From an uncultured Flavihumibacter sp. (GTDB lineage Bacteria; Bacteroidota; Bacteroidia; Chitinophagales; Chitinophagaceae), in NCBI GenBank assembly GCA_902168105.1, contig CABHOY010000034.1, positions 1-64,000 on the forward strand: a stretch of 64,000 nucleotides of DNA, given 5' to 3'. The translations under genes were made by a program, and so were the position numbers. The notes below the pieces were generated by a model. It was not told the DNA's origin. It searched no databases and saw only the letters and a program-made list of their open reading frames with translations. Of this stretch, positions 36,990 through 45,669 are shown piece after piece (the stretch's first letter is position 1; every line of letters starts with the position of its first letter).

Positions 36990-37126
36990 ATTAATAAAAT
37001 AGATGTTTTAAACGAGGCGTAAAAATACATAAGAATTTGTAAATGTAAGTATAAGGTTACTTACTGCCCTGTTCTTGCTAAATTTTTACTAGGTTTGCCA
37101 AACATTAGAAACCTTTATCTTCCTGT

Positions 37127-37714
37127 ATGATTGCTTACCTCAACGGAAAACTGTCCTATAAATCCCCGGCTATGGTGCATATTGATGTTCAAGGGGTTGG
37201 ATACGAAGTGCAGATCAGTCTTAATACCTATTCCCGCATACAGGGATTGGAAAGCTGCAAACTGCTGGCTTACCTGCATATAAAGGAGGATGCACATACG
37301 CTTTATGGCTTTTTTGACGAAGCAGAACGTCAGATGTTCCTCTTACTGATAGGTGTATCAGGAATAGGGGCCAATACCGCCCGGATGATGTTATCTTCCC
37401 TGCAACCTGAAGATATTCAACGGGCTATCGCTATGGAGAATGAAAAAATGCTCGAAAGTATAAAAGGGATCGGCGCTAAAACGGCAAAACGGGTAATTCT
37501 GGAATTAAAAGATAAAATCAGTAAACAGAAAGATACCGGTCACCAAATATCTGTAACACCAAACAATACAATTCAGGAAGATGCGTTAAATGCATTAGTC
37601 ACATTAGGAATAGCCAGAAACGTGGCCGAACAGGCTATTAATAAAGTGCTAAAAGCTGAACCACTATTGCAAGACCTCGAGGCGCTCATTAAAAAGTCGC
37701 TGAAAGGTCTATAA
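37127..37714 (+). CDS. ruvA: Holliday junction branch migration protein RuvA
   Basis: Binds Holliday junctions and loads the RuvB motor. The 195-aa protein starts MIAYLNGKLSYKSP with the N-terminal OB fold, then helix-hairpin-helix motifs (LLIGVSGIGANTARMML and SIKGIGAKTAKRVILELKDK) and a C-terminal RuvB-binding three-helix domain (EDALNALVTLGIARN). A TAGGTTTG -7-like box lies at 37090-37097. sprA follows 38 bp downstream, a pairing often seen in Bacteroidota. Confidence 0.96.
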   Translation: MIAYLNGKLSYKSPAMVHIDVQGVGYEVQISLNTYSRIQGLESCKLLAYLHIKEDAHTLYGFFDEAERQMFLLLIGVSGIGANTARMMLSSLQPEDIQRAIAMENEKMLESIKGIGAKTAKRVILELKDKISKQKDTGHQISVTPNNTIQEDALNALVTLGIARNVAEQAINKVLKAEPLLQDLEALIKKSLKGL

Positions 37715-37752
37715 ATATTTATTACCCTGACCTCTATAAAAACCTATTTCTC

Positions 37753-40700
37753 TTGTCAAGAAAGACATATTATGGTGCTATTGCAGTAATAGGAGTTGTT
37801 TCTTTGTTTATTTTTGATACTGCGGCAAGGAATCGTTCGGGTTATTCTAACAACTATACTAAGAAATACTGGCAACCAAACATCATCGCACCGGCGGCAT
37901 TAGATACCGTTAAAAAGGATACGCTGAAGTTTCCGATAAAAGACCGTTACGGTACCAGTATTACAGATCCTGTCAAGAATCAGATTGATTTAAAAGATCC
38001 TGCAGGTTTATCCCGTACTGTTGATTATGATCCCGTCACCAGGCAATATACAGTAACAGAAAAGATAGGCGACCACTACTACCGCAATCCAACATATCTC
38101 AGCTTCGACGAATTTTATAAACTTCAGTCTGCTAAGAGTGAGGAGGATTACTGGCGTAAAAGGGCCAGCACCCTCGGATCGCTGAACCAGAAAGGGGACG
38201 GACCCGAATTGTACAAAGGCAGCAAGCTGTTTGACAGGATCTTCGGTGGTAATAAAGTAGATATCAAGCCCCAGGGTAGCCTGGAACTGACCTTCGGTTA
38301 TGAAGGCCAGAACATCAAGAACCCCGTGCTCACAGAACAGGCCCGTAGAACGGGAGGTTTCGCTTTTGATATGAATATCAATATGAACCTGACCGGTAAG
38401 ATAGGGGACAAGCTGAAACTGATCACAAACTATAATACACAGTCGACTTTCGACTTTGAGAACCAGATCAAACTGGAATATACCGGCTACGACGACGAGA
38501 TCATCAAGAAGATAGAGGCCGGTAACGTGAGCTTCCCATTGCGTAGCTCCCTCATTTCCGGGGTACAATCCCTTTTCGGTATCAAAACCCAGCTGCAGTT
38601 CGGCCGCCTGACCGTAACCTCGGTGCTGTCTAACCAGAAGTCGCAGAAACAGAACCTGTTGATCAAAGGTGGCACCCAGGTACAGGATTTCACGTTGAGG
38701 GCAGACGAGTATGAAGACAACCGCCACTTCCTGATGGGGCAGTTCTTTCGTGATACCTTCAATAATGCCGTTAGCAACCTGCCGATCATCAAGTCATTGG
38801 CCTACGTGAACAGAATAGAGGTTTGGGTGACCAATAAAACAGGGGCTACCACCAATGCGAGAGATATCGTGGGTCTGATGGACCTCGGTGAGTACCGCCC
38901 TTTTAATACGTCTATCAATGTATTATCTAATTCCAGGCTTACGGACAATAAGTTGAATGATCTCTATACCAAGATCATTTCGGACCCGATGAGCCGTTAT
39001 ACGGGAACGGTCGTCAGTCGTTTACAGAGTTTGGGCTTACAGGCCGTCCAGGAATACGAAAAGACTTTCGCCCGAAAACTGGACTCCACGGAATATACTA
39101 TTAACAGGCAGTTAGGCTTCATCTCGCTCAATCAACAATTGCAGGCGGATGAAGTTTTGGCCGTTGCATACCAGTACACATATAACGGCCGTGTTTATCA
39201 GGTGGGTGAATTCTCACAGGATATTCCGCCAGATCAGAATAACAGTGCTAATCAGCGTATCCTGTTCCTGAAATTGCTGAAAGCCACATCCGCCCGTCCG
39301 AACCTGCCTATCTGGGACCTAATGATGAAGAACATCTATTCAACAGGTGCTTACCAGATCAACAGGGCGGACTTTAAACTGGACGTGTATTATAAAGATC
39401 CGGGCACCGATTCCCGGGCGCCAAGTGATAAACGTTACATACCGGATGCTCAGGGAGTATGGGAAGGAGCACCGCTCATCTCCATTCTGAACCTGGACAG
39501 GCTGAATAATCAGAATGACCCGCAGCCGGATGGTGTGTTTGACTATGTTGAAGGGTATACCATTAATTCCCAGACGGGGCGTATCATGTTCCCGCAACTG
39601 GAACCATTTTCCCAGGGTATCCAGAAAGCCTTCGGGGGCGATGCCGCCCTGGAACGGCAGTACCTGTACCGTGTACTATATGACTCCATTAAGGTGGTGG
39701 CCCAGCAGTTTCCGCAGCTGAACCGCTATATCCTGAAAGGATCTTATAAATCCAGTAACTCGTCCGAGATCCAGCTGGGAGGTTATAATATCCCTCCGGG
39801 ATCTGTAACGGTAACCGCCGGCGGACAGCAACTGCGTGAGAATGTCGACTTTATCATCGACTATAACCTGGGCCGTATCAAGATCATCAATGCTGGTATC
39901 CTGAACTCGGGCGTGGCCATTAATGTGCAGTTTGAAAACAATGCAGCCTTTGGTACACAGGTAAGGAACTACTTCGGTACCCGCTTTGACTATGTGGTGA
40001 ATGATAAACTGACCCTGGGTTCTACGATCGCCAGGATGAGTGAAAGGCCTTACTACCAGAAAGTGAACTATGGGGAAGACCCTATCAAGAACACCGTGGT
40101 AGGCTTTGACGCGAACTATAATTCAGAGTGGAAAGGACTGACCCGTTTCCTGAACAAACTCCCTAATTACCAGAGTAATACTCCTTCCAATATCATGTTC
40201 ACCGGTGAGGTGGCTAAGTTGTTCCCCGGACATAGCAAGCTGGTAAACGCAGCAGGCAGTGGTCAGGGACAGATCTTCATAGACGATTTCGAAGGTTCCC
40301 AGAGCGGTTATGACCTGAAATTCCCGGCTACAGCCTGGGCATTGGCTTCTACTCCAAAAGATGCAAGTGATAGCGCAGGAAATATACTTTTCCCGGAAGC
40401 CGACAGGAATGACAATCTTAGCTATGGATCTCAGAGGGCAAGACTGGCCTGGTATATTATCGAGCCTACCCTTCAGATCCCTAAATCACCGGCATTACCT
40501 GATGGTATTACCACCGAGGAACAGTCCGATCCACGTGTACGTTTGGTATATCAGAAAGAGGTATTTGCCAATCGTTCTACCGATTTCGGCCAGAGCCAGT
40601 TAAGTACGCTTGACCTGGCCTATTATCCGGAAGAAAGAGGTCCGTACAATTTTGTTACCAGCCCGGATAGCATTAACAGAGATGGAAAGCTTGCACATCC

Positions 40701-43700
40701 GGAAAAGAAATGGGGAGGTATTATGCGTTCGATCGACAACAGTGACTTCGAAACGCAGAACGTAGAGTTTATCGAATTCTGGATTCAGGACCCTTTCCTC
40801 GGAAATAATGCCAACAGCACAGGTGGTCAATTGTACTTTAACCTGGGTAACGTATCTGAAGATATCCTGAAAGATTCCCGTAAGTTCTTCGAGAACGGGT
40901 TACCAAATCCGACCACAGAACTGAACAAAACAGATTCTTCCCGATGGGGCCGTATTCCAAAGTTCCAGCAGCAGATCACTCAGGCATTTGATAATGACCC
41001 GGAGATCAGAGGTTACCAGGACGTGGGATATGACGGTTTGCAAAGTGGTGATGAGCAAAGTTTCCGCAGAGCATATCTGGAACAACTCCGGGCAAATTTC
41101 GGAGCTACTTCCCGTGTTTACGATCAGGCATTGAAAGATCCGTCTGCTGATGACTACAGGCACTACAGGGATTATACAAATACCCCCATCCTGCAGCGTT
41201 ATAAGCTTTTCAGTAACTCGGAAGGCAACTCTCCGGTTTCACAAAATACTACTTACTCTTCTGCAGCTACCAACATCCCTGAATCGGAAGACCTGAACAG
41301 GGATAACACGCTGAACGAAACAGAAGAATACTTCCAGTACCGTGTGAACCTGAGACCTAACATGACAGTAGGTACTAATTATATTGTGGATAAGATACCT
41401 GCAGAAGTAGTCCTGGCAAACGGACAGAAAACAATAGAAAACTGGTACCAGTTCAAAGTGCCGGTAAGCCAGTTCAATAAGAAAGTGGGAAGTATCCCTG
41501 ACTTCAAGTCCATCCGTTTCATGCGTATGTTCCTGACCGGCTTCCAGGATTCTGTGGTTGTTCGTTTCGCTAAGCTGCAACTGGTACGTAACCAATGGCG
41601 TCAGTATAACTATAAACTGCAGCCAGGTGATCCTATTCCGAATGACGAAACAACTACTTTCAATACTTCCGCTGTAAATATCGAAGAGAACTCCTCCCGC
41701 AAGCCTATCCCTTACGTGCTGCCTCCAGGAGTTGTACGTCAGAATACAGTGAGCACCAACAGTACCGTGCTACAGCTGAATGAACAGTCAATGTCCATCC
41801 AGGTGTGTGACCTGGCAGACGGAGATACACGCGGTGTATCCAAGAACCTGAATATGGACCTGCGCCAGTATAAACGTATCCAGATGTATCTGCATGCGGA
41901 ACCTTCCAAGGATCCAAACGGTCTGAAAAACGGGGACCTGCGCGCGATCATCCGTATGGGTAGCGACTTTGTTGAGAACTATTACGAATACCAGATACCG
42001 CTGAAGATCACAAACTGGGGTGGTCCTCACACGCCTTCAGATATCTGGCCTGAGATCAACGATATGGACCTGCTGATGAGCAACCTGACACAGTTGAAAC
42101 AGGAGCGTAACCAGTGTGATAACTGTACACCGCAACAACCATATACCAAGCAGGATGAAAAGGGTAACTATATGAGCGTAATTGGTAACCCGAACCTGGG
42201 CGATGTAAGAAGTATCATGTTAGGTGTGACCAATCCTAAAGATGATGGTATACCTAAATGCGGTGAGGTATGGTTCAATGAGCTACGCCTTTCAGGACTT
42301 GATGAGAAAGGTGGTTATGCAGGTATGGGCCGTGTGGATGTACAGCTTGCCGATCTGGGTACCGTGAGTGTATCCGGTAACATGCATACAGCAGGTTTCG
42401 GTAACCTTGACCAGCGTGTGAATGAACGCTTCCGCGATAACTATCTGCAATATGACGCCGCCGCTAACCTCGACCTGGGTAAACTGCTGCCTAAAAAAGT
42501 CAGTTTGTCCATTCCTGTTTACGCCGGTTATTCACAGGCTGTCAGCAGACCGGAATACGACCCTTATGACCTGGACATCAAACTGAAGGATAAGTTAAGA
42601 ATGGCGCGGAGTGATTACGAACGTGATTCCATCCGCAAGGCGGCAGAAGATTTCACCGCTATTAAGAGTCTCAACTTCACCAATGTGCGCCGCCTGAACC
42701 TGAATAGAAAAAGGAATCGCCTTTGGGATATTGAAAACTTTGATATCAGCTATTCATTTACGCAGAGTACCAGCCATAACCCGATCATTGAAAGTGATGA
42801 ACTGACAAAACATCGTGGAGGTCTGGGATATACCTTCACCGGTCAAAGTAAGTTCATTACGCCGTTCAAGAAGTTATTCAAAAGCAAAACGCCGTGGCTG
42901 GACCTGATCCGCGACTTTAACTTTAACTATATACCATCGCTCATCAGCTTTAGGGTAGATGTGACCCGCCAGTTCGGCGCTACACGTATCCGCAATGTGG
43001 GAGGAGATGGTACTTATAAATTACCGGAGACTTACAACAAGTACTTCACATTTGACAGGTATTATGGTTTGAAATGGGATCTGTCGCGCAGCCTGACCAT
43101 TGATTTCAATGCCGTGAACAATGCACGTATTGACGAGCCGGCGGGCCGTCTGAATTCTAAAGAGAAGAAAGACAGTTTATGGAACAATTTCTTCAAACTG
43201 GGAAGGACGACCAATTACTATCATACGGCAAATATTACCTACACGCTGCCGACCAGCAAGCTGCCATTGCTTAGCTGGACGAGCATCGCCATCGGGTATT
43301 CGACAGACTACCGCTGGACGGGTGCTTCGCTCCTTGCAAAATATCTGGGTAATGCCATCGAGAACTCCAACCAGAAAACAATGATGGCGGAATTCAAGTT
43401 CTCAGAGTTGTATAGTAAATCGGCATTCCTGCGGGCCATTACCGGAGTACAGGTGAAAAAGAAACCGCAGCCGAATAATAATAACAGACCGGGAACGCCT
43501 GGCCAGAATAAACAGCCACCGGCGAAACAGGACAACACGCCGGAAATATCACCGATCCTGAAAGCGGTGATGAAGCCGTTGCTGTCTCTCAAACGTATCA
43601 GTCTTGATTATTCTGAAAATGGCGGTACACGCTTACCAGGTTATATAGACAGCACCAGGATACTGGGTATGAACTGGGCCAGCTGGGCGCCAGGAGTACC

Positions 43701-44994
43701 ATTCGTGTTCGGTAAACAACCTGATAAAGCATGGCTGGACGACTTTGCGAAGAAAGGCCTGATCACTCCGGACACCACCTTTAACATCCAGTATCAGCAG
43801 CAATTCACACAGCGCTGGCAGATACTGGCCCAATTGGAACCAGCTAATGATCTTCGTATTGACCTGAGTATGACCAAGTCCTTTACCAAGACACATACTG
43901 AGTTGTTCAAGAACCTTCCTGATTCCGGCTTCCAGCACTTAAGCCCTTACGATGCGGGTGGATTTGAGATCTCTTATTTGGCTATCAAGACTATCTTCGG
44001 AGGTATTGATGCAGAATCGGGTACTACCCAGACCTTTAAGGACTTTGAACGTTACCGTCAGACGATCTCTAACCGTCTGGGCGCCTTGAATCCTTACAAC
44101 AGTGCCCCGGGCGTACCAACTGATAATCCAAAAGATCCTACCTATCGTTATGGTTACGGACGTTATGCACAAGATGTACTGGTCCCTGCGTTCCTGGCGG
44201 CATATACCGGCAAGAGCCCTGAGAAGATAGGATTGTTGAGAAGTGCCGGACTGTCCAATGTGCGTAGTAATCCTTTCAGTAACTATATACCGCGTCCTAA
44301 CTGGCGTATCGCATATAACGGTCTGACCAAACTGGAACCATTCAAATCCATCTTCACCAATGTGTCTCTGACGCATGCATATGTGGGAAGTTTGAGCATG
44401 AGCTCTTACAACTCTGCACTGTTGTATGAAGATCCACGTCTGGCAGGTTATCCTGGATTTGTGGATACAGTGTCCGGCAACTACATTCCTTACTTCCTGA
44501 TACCGAATATCACGATGACGGAACAGTTTGCACCGTTACTGGGTATAGATGTGACTTTCACCAGCAGTCTGAATCTACGTATGGAGTTCAAGAAGAGCCG
44601 TTCACTCAGTCTTAGCTTGATCGACTACCAGTTGACGGAGCTCCGTTCTACGGAACTGACGTTGGGAGGTAGCTACCGTCTGCGTAATGTGACGTTTGCA
44701 TTCCTCGGGCAGGCCAAAGACGGCAAGAAGGTGCAGAATGATATGAACTTCAGACTGGATATGAGCTTCCGTGACGATAAGACCGTAAACAACAGGCTGG
44801 ATGCCGACCTGGTCATCCCAACAAGCGGGCAGAAAGTGATCGGTATATCGCCATCTATTGACTATGTGGTGAACAACCGTCTGAACCTGCGTTTCTTCTA
44901 TGACCGCCGGCAAACAATACCGGTTATTTCAACTGCTTATCCGATCACCAATACAAGGGGTGGGTTGACATTGAGATTTATGCTGGCTCAATAA
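37753..44994 (+). CDS. sprA: Type IX secretion system outer-membrane translocon SprA (Sov)
   Basis: Very large (2413 aa) outer-membrane beta-barrel that is the protein-conducting pore of the T9SS. The N-terminus has a signal peptide (TYYGAIAVIGVVSLFIFDTA). The body shows repeated SprA-family features such as SLELTFGYEGQNIKNP near residue 175, IDDFEGSQSGYDLKFPAT near residue 840 and a C-terminal strand ending RGGLTLRFMLAQ. Length matches the SprA family. The start is TTG at 37753; no ATG or GTG is available between it and the ruvA stop. Cargo with type B sorting domains is encoded at 50-55 kb. A strong terminator follows. Confidence 0.95.
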   Translation: MSRKTYYGAIAVIGVVSLFIFDTAARNRSGYSNNYTKKYWQPNIIAPAALDTVKKDTLKFPIKDRYGTSITDPVKNQIDLKDPAGLSRTVDYDPVTRQYTVTEKIGDHYYRNPTYLSFDEFYKLQSAKSEEDYWRKRASTLGSLNQKGDGPELYKGSKLFDRIFGGNKVDIKPQGSLELTFGYEGQNIKNPVLTEQARRTGGFAFDMNINMNLTGKIGDKLKLITNYNTQSTFDFENQIKLEYTGYDDEIIKKIEAGNVSFPLRSSLISGVQSLFGIKTQLQFGRLTVTSVLSNQKSQKQNLLIKGGTQVQDFTLRADEYEDNRHFLMGQFFRDTFNNAVSNLPIIKSLAYVNRIEVWVTNKTGATTNARDIVGLMDLGEYRPFNTSINVLSNSRLTDNKLNDLYTKIISDPMSRYTGTVVSRLQSLGLQAVQEYEKTFARKLDSTEYTINRQLGFISLNQQLQADEVLAVAYQYTYNGRVYQVGEFSQDIPPDQNNSANQRILFLKLLKATSARPNLPIWDLMMKNIYSTGAYQINRADFKLDVYYKDPGTDSRAPSDKRYIPDAQGVWEGAPLISILNLDRLNNQNDPQPDGVFDYVEGYTINSQTGRIMFPQLEPFSQGIQKAFGGDAALERQYLYRVLYDSIKVVAQQFPQLNRYILKGSYKSSNSSEIQLGGYNIPPGSVTVTAGGQQLRENVDFIIDYNLGRIKIINAGILNSGVAINVQFENNAAFGTQVRNYFGTRFDYVVNDKLTLGSTIARMSERPYYQKVNYGEDPIKNTVVGFDANYNSEWKGLTRFLNKLPNYQSNTPSNIMFTGEVAKLFPGHSKLVNAAGSGQGQIFIDDFEGSQSGYDLKFPATAWALASTPKDASDSAGNILFPEADRNDNLSYGSQRARLAWYIIEPTLQIPKSPALPDGITTEEQSDPRVRLVYQKEVFANRSTDFGQSQLSTLDLAYYPEERGPYNFVTSPDSINRDGKLAHPEKKWGGIMRSIDNSDFETQNVEFIEFWIQDPFLGNNANSTGGQLYFNLGNVSEDILKDSRKFFENGLPNPTTELNKTDSSRWGRIPKFQQQITQAFDNDPEIRGYQDVGYDGLQSGDEQSFRRAYLEQLRANFGATSRVYDQALKDPSADDYRHYRDYTNTPILQRYKLFSNSEGNSPVSQNTTYSSAATNIPESEDLNRDNTLNETEEYFQYRVNLRPNMTVGTNYIVDKIPAEVVLANGQKTIENWYQFKVPVSQFNKKVGSIPDFKSIRFMRMFLTGFQDSVVVRFAKLQLVRNQWRQYNYKLQPGDPIPNDETTTFNTSAVNIEENSSRKPIPYVLPPGVVRQNTVSTNSTVLQLNEQSMSIQVCDLADGDTRGVSKNLNMDLRQYKRIQMYLHAEPSKDPNGLKNGDLRAIIRMGSDFVENYYEYQIPLKITNWGGPHTPSDIWPEINDMDLLMSNLTQLKQERNQCDNCTPQQPYTKQDEKGNYMSVIGNPNLGDVRSIMLGVTNPKDDGIPKCGEVWFNELRLSGLDEKGGYAGMGRVDVQLADLGTVSVSGNMHTAGFGNLDQRVNERFRDNYLQYDAAANLDLGKLLPKKVSLSIPVYAGYSQAVSRPEYDPYDLDIKLKDKLRMARSDYERDSIRKAAEDFTAIKSLNFTNVRRLNLNRKRNRLWDIENFDISYSFTQSTSHNPIIESDELTKHRGGLGYTFTGQSKFITPFKKLFKSKTPWLDLIRDFNFNYIPSLISFRVDVTRQFGATRIRNVGGDGTYKLPETYNKYFTFDRYYGLKWDLSRSLTIDFNAVNNARIDEPAGRLNSKEKKDSLWNNFFKLGRTTNYYHTANITYTLPTSKLPLLSWTSIAIGYSTDYRWTGASLLAKYLGNAIENSNQKTMMAEFKFSELYSKSAFLRAITGVQVKKKPQPNNNNRPGTPGQNKQPPAKQDNTPEISPILKAVMKPLLSLKRISLDYSENGGTRLPGYIDSTRILGMNWASWAPGVPFVFGKQPDKAWLDDFAKKGLITPDTTFNIQYQQQFTQRWQILAQLEPANDLRIDLSMTKSFTKTHTELFKNLPDSGFQHLSPYDAGGFEISYLAIKTIFGGIDAESGTTQTFKDFERYRQTISNRLGALNPYNSAPGVPTDNPKDPTYRYGYGRYAQDVLVPAFLAAYTGKSPEKIGLLRSAGLSNVRSNPFSNYIPRPNWRIAYNGLTKLEPFKSIFTNVSLTHAYVGSLSMSSYNSALLYEDPRLAGYPGFVDTVSGNYIPYFLIPNITMTEQFAPLLGIDVTFTSSLNLRMEFKKSRSLSLSLIDYQLTELRSTELTLGGSYRLRNVTFAFLGQAKDGKKVQNDMNFRLDMSFRDDKTVNNRLDADLVIPTSGQKVIGISPSIDYVVNNRLNLRFFYDRRQTIPVISTAYPITNTRGGLTLRFMLAQ

Positions 44995-45018
44995 CAGCGT
45001 AATTATATATCATTTATT

Positions 45019-45057
45019 CACAGGCTGAACGTGTAAACGTTCAGCCTGTGTCTTTTT
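45019..45057 (+). terminator. Intrinsic terminator after sprA
   Basis: A perfect 14-bp stem (45019-45032 with 45037-45050) with loop GTAA is followed by TCTTTTT. This cleanly ends the ruvA-sprA transcript before the next promoter. Confidence 0.92.
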
Positions 45058-45076
45058 AGTAATATGACATATATCA

Positions 45077-45108
45077 TTTGAAATTGGCACATTGTTGACC
45101 TATTTTTG
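45077..45108 (+). promoter_or_regulatory. Bacteroidota-type promoter for the CNGKC locus
   Basis: TTTG at 45077-45080 and TATTTTTG at 45101-45108 are separated by 20 bp, matching the -33 TTTG / -7 TAnnTTTG consensus and its 19-21 bp spacing. The next gene begins with GTG at 45113, only 4 bp beyond the -7 box, so the transcript would have little or no leader. Confidence 0.7.
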
Positions 45109-45112
45109 TACT

Positions 45113-45475
45113 GTGAGATATTTTTTCGTCATATCAGTATTCCTGGGCTTGTTGTTGCAAAACTTCAGCCAGGTAGTGATTATGGTGAAGTATAAAATAG
45201 ATCAGGCGTACATTGCCAGTGTACTGTGCGAAAACAGGGACAAACCTGACATGCATTGTAATGGTAAGTGTTACCTGAGAAAGAAGCTGCAGCAGGACGA
45301 GCAGCAGCAACAGAACGGTACCACGGGCAAAGAAAAGTATGAAGTGTCTTATATAGACGCATTGCAGGAGTTTAACTTTAAGCCCATTGCACCTTCCTCA
45401 GAACTCTTCGTTTATTATCAGGATCCTGAACTGCATACTCCTTTATTCTCTTTCTTTCACCCACCTCAGGCTTAA
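45113..45475 (+). CDS. Small membrane-anchored CNGKC-motif protein
   Basis: 120-aa protein starting at GTG 45113: one hydrophobic N-terminal segment (RYFFVISVFLGLLLQ), then YKIDQAYIASVLCENRDKP, a Cys/His cluster MHCNGKCYLRKKL, a Gln-rich stretch, and a Pro/His/aromatic tail ending FFHPPQA. Cys residues in LCEN and HCNGKC plus nearby His/Met could bind metal. Similar small proteins accompany TonB-dependent receptors in Bacteroidota; I know no assigned function. An upstream TTG at 45092 lies inside the promoter and is rejected. The receptor gene follows 194 bp later. Confidence 0.75.
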   Translation: MRYFFVISVFLGLLLQNFSQVVIMVKYKIDQAYIASVLCENRDKPDMHCNGKCYLRKKLQQDEQQQQNGTTGKEKYEVSYIDALQEFNFKPIAPSSELFVYYQDPELHTPLFSFFHPPQA

Positions 45476-45669
45476 GTTCAGCCAAACAGCATATTTATTG
45501 TGATGTGTACATATGAGTGACGACACGGCATGCTGCTGTGGCAATCTCATATATAATTCCTTCCATTTATTTACTATTTGACTACTAATGACCGTGATGG
45601 CATTTGATTGGCTATGGTATTACACCACCTGCCATGTAATGACATGCGGTTGGTTGAACTTTTGAACTT

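Noticed and set aside
37753..44994. Several 80-240 aa minus-strand frames inside sprA
   Set aside because: Antisense shadows of a single continuous, family-consistent 2413-aa gene.
45476..45669. Cobalamin riboswitch upstream of the TonB receptor
   Set aside because: No B12-box-like sequence or adequate length of structured leader; only a short 5-bp hairpin is visible.
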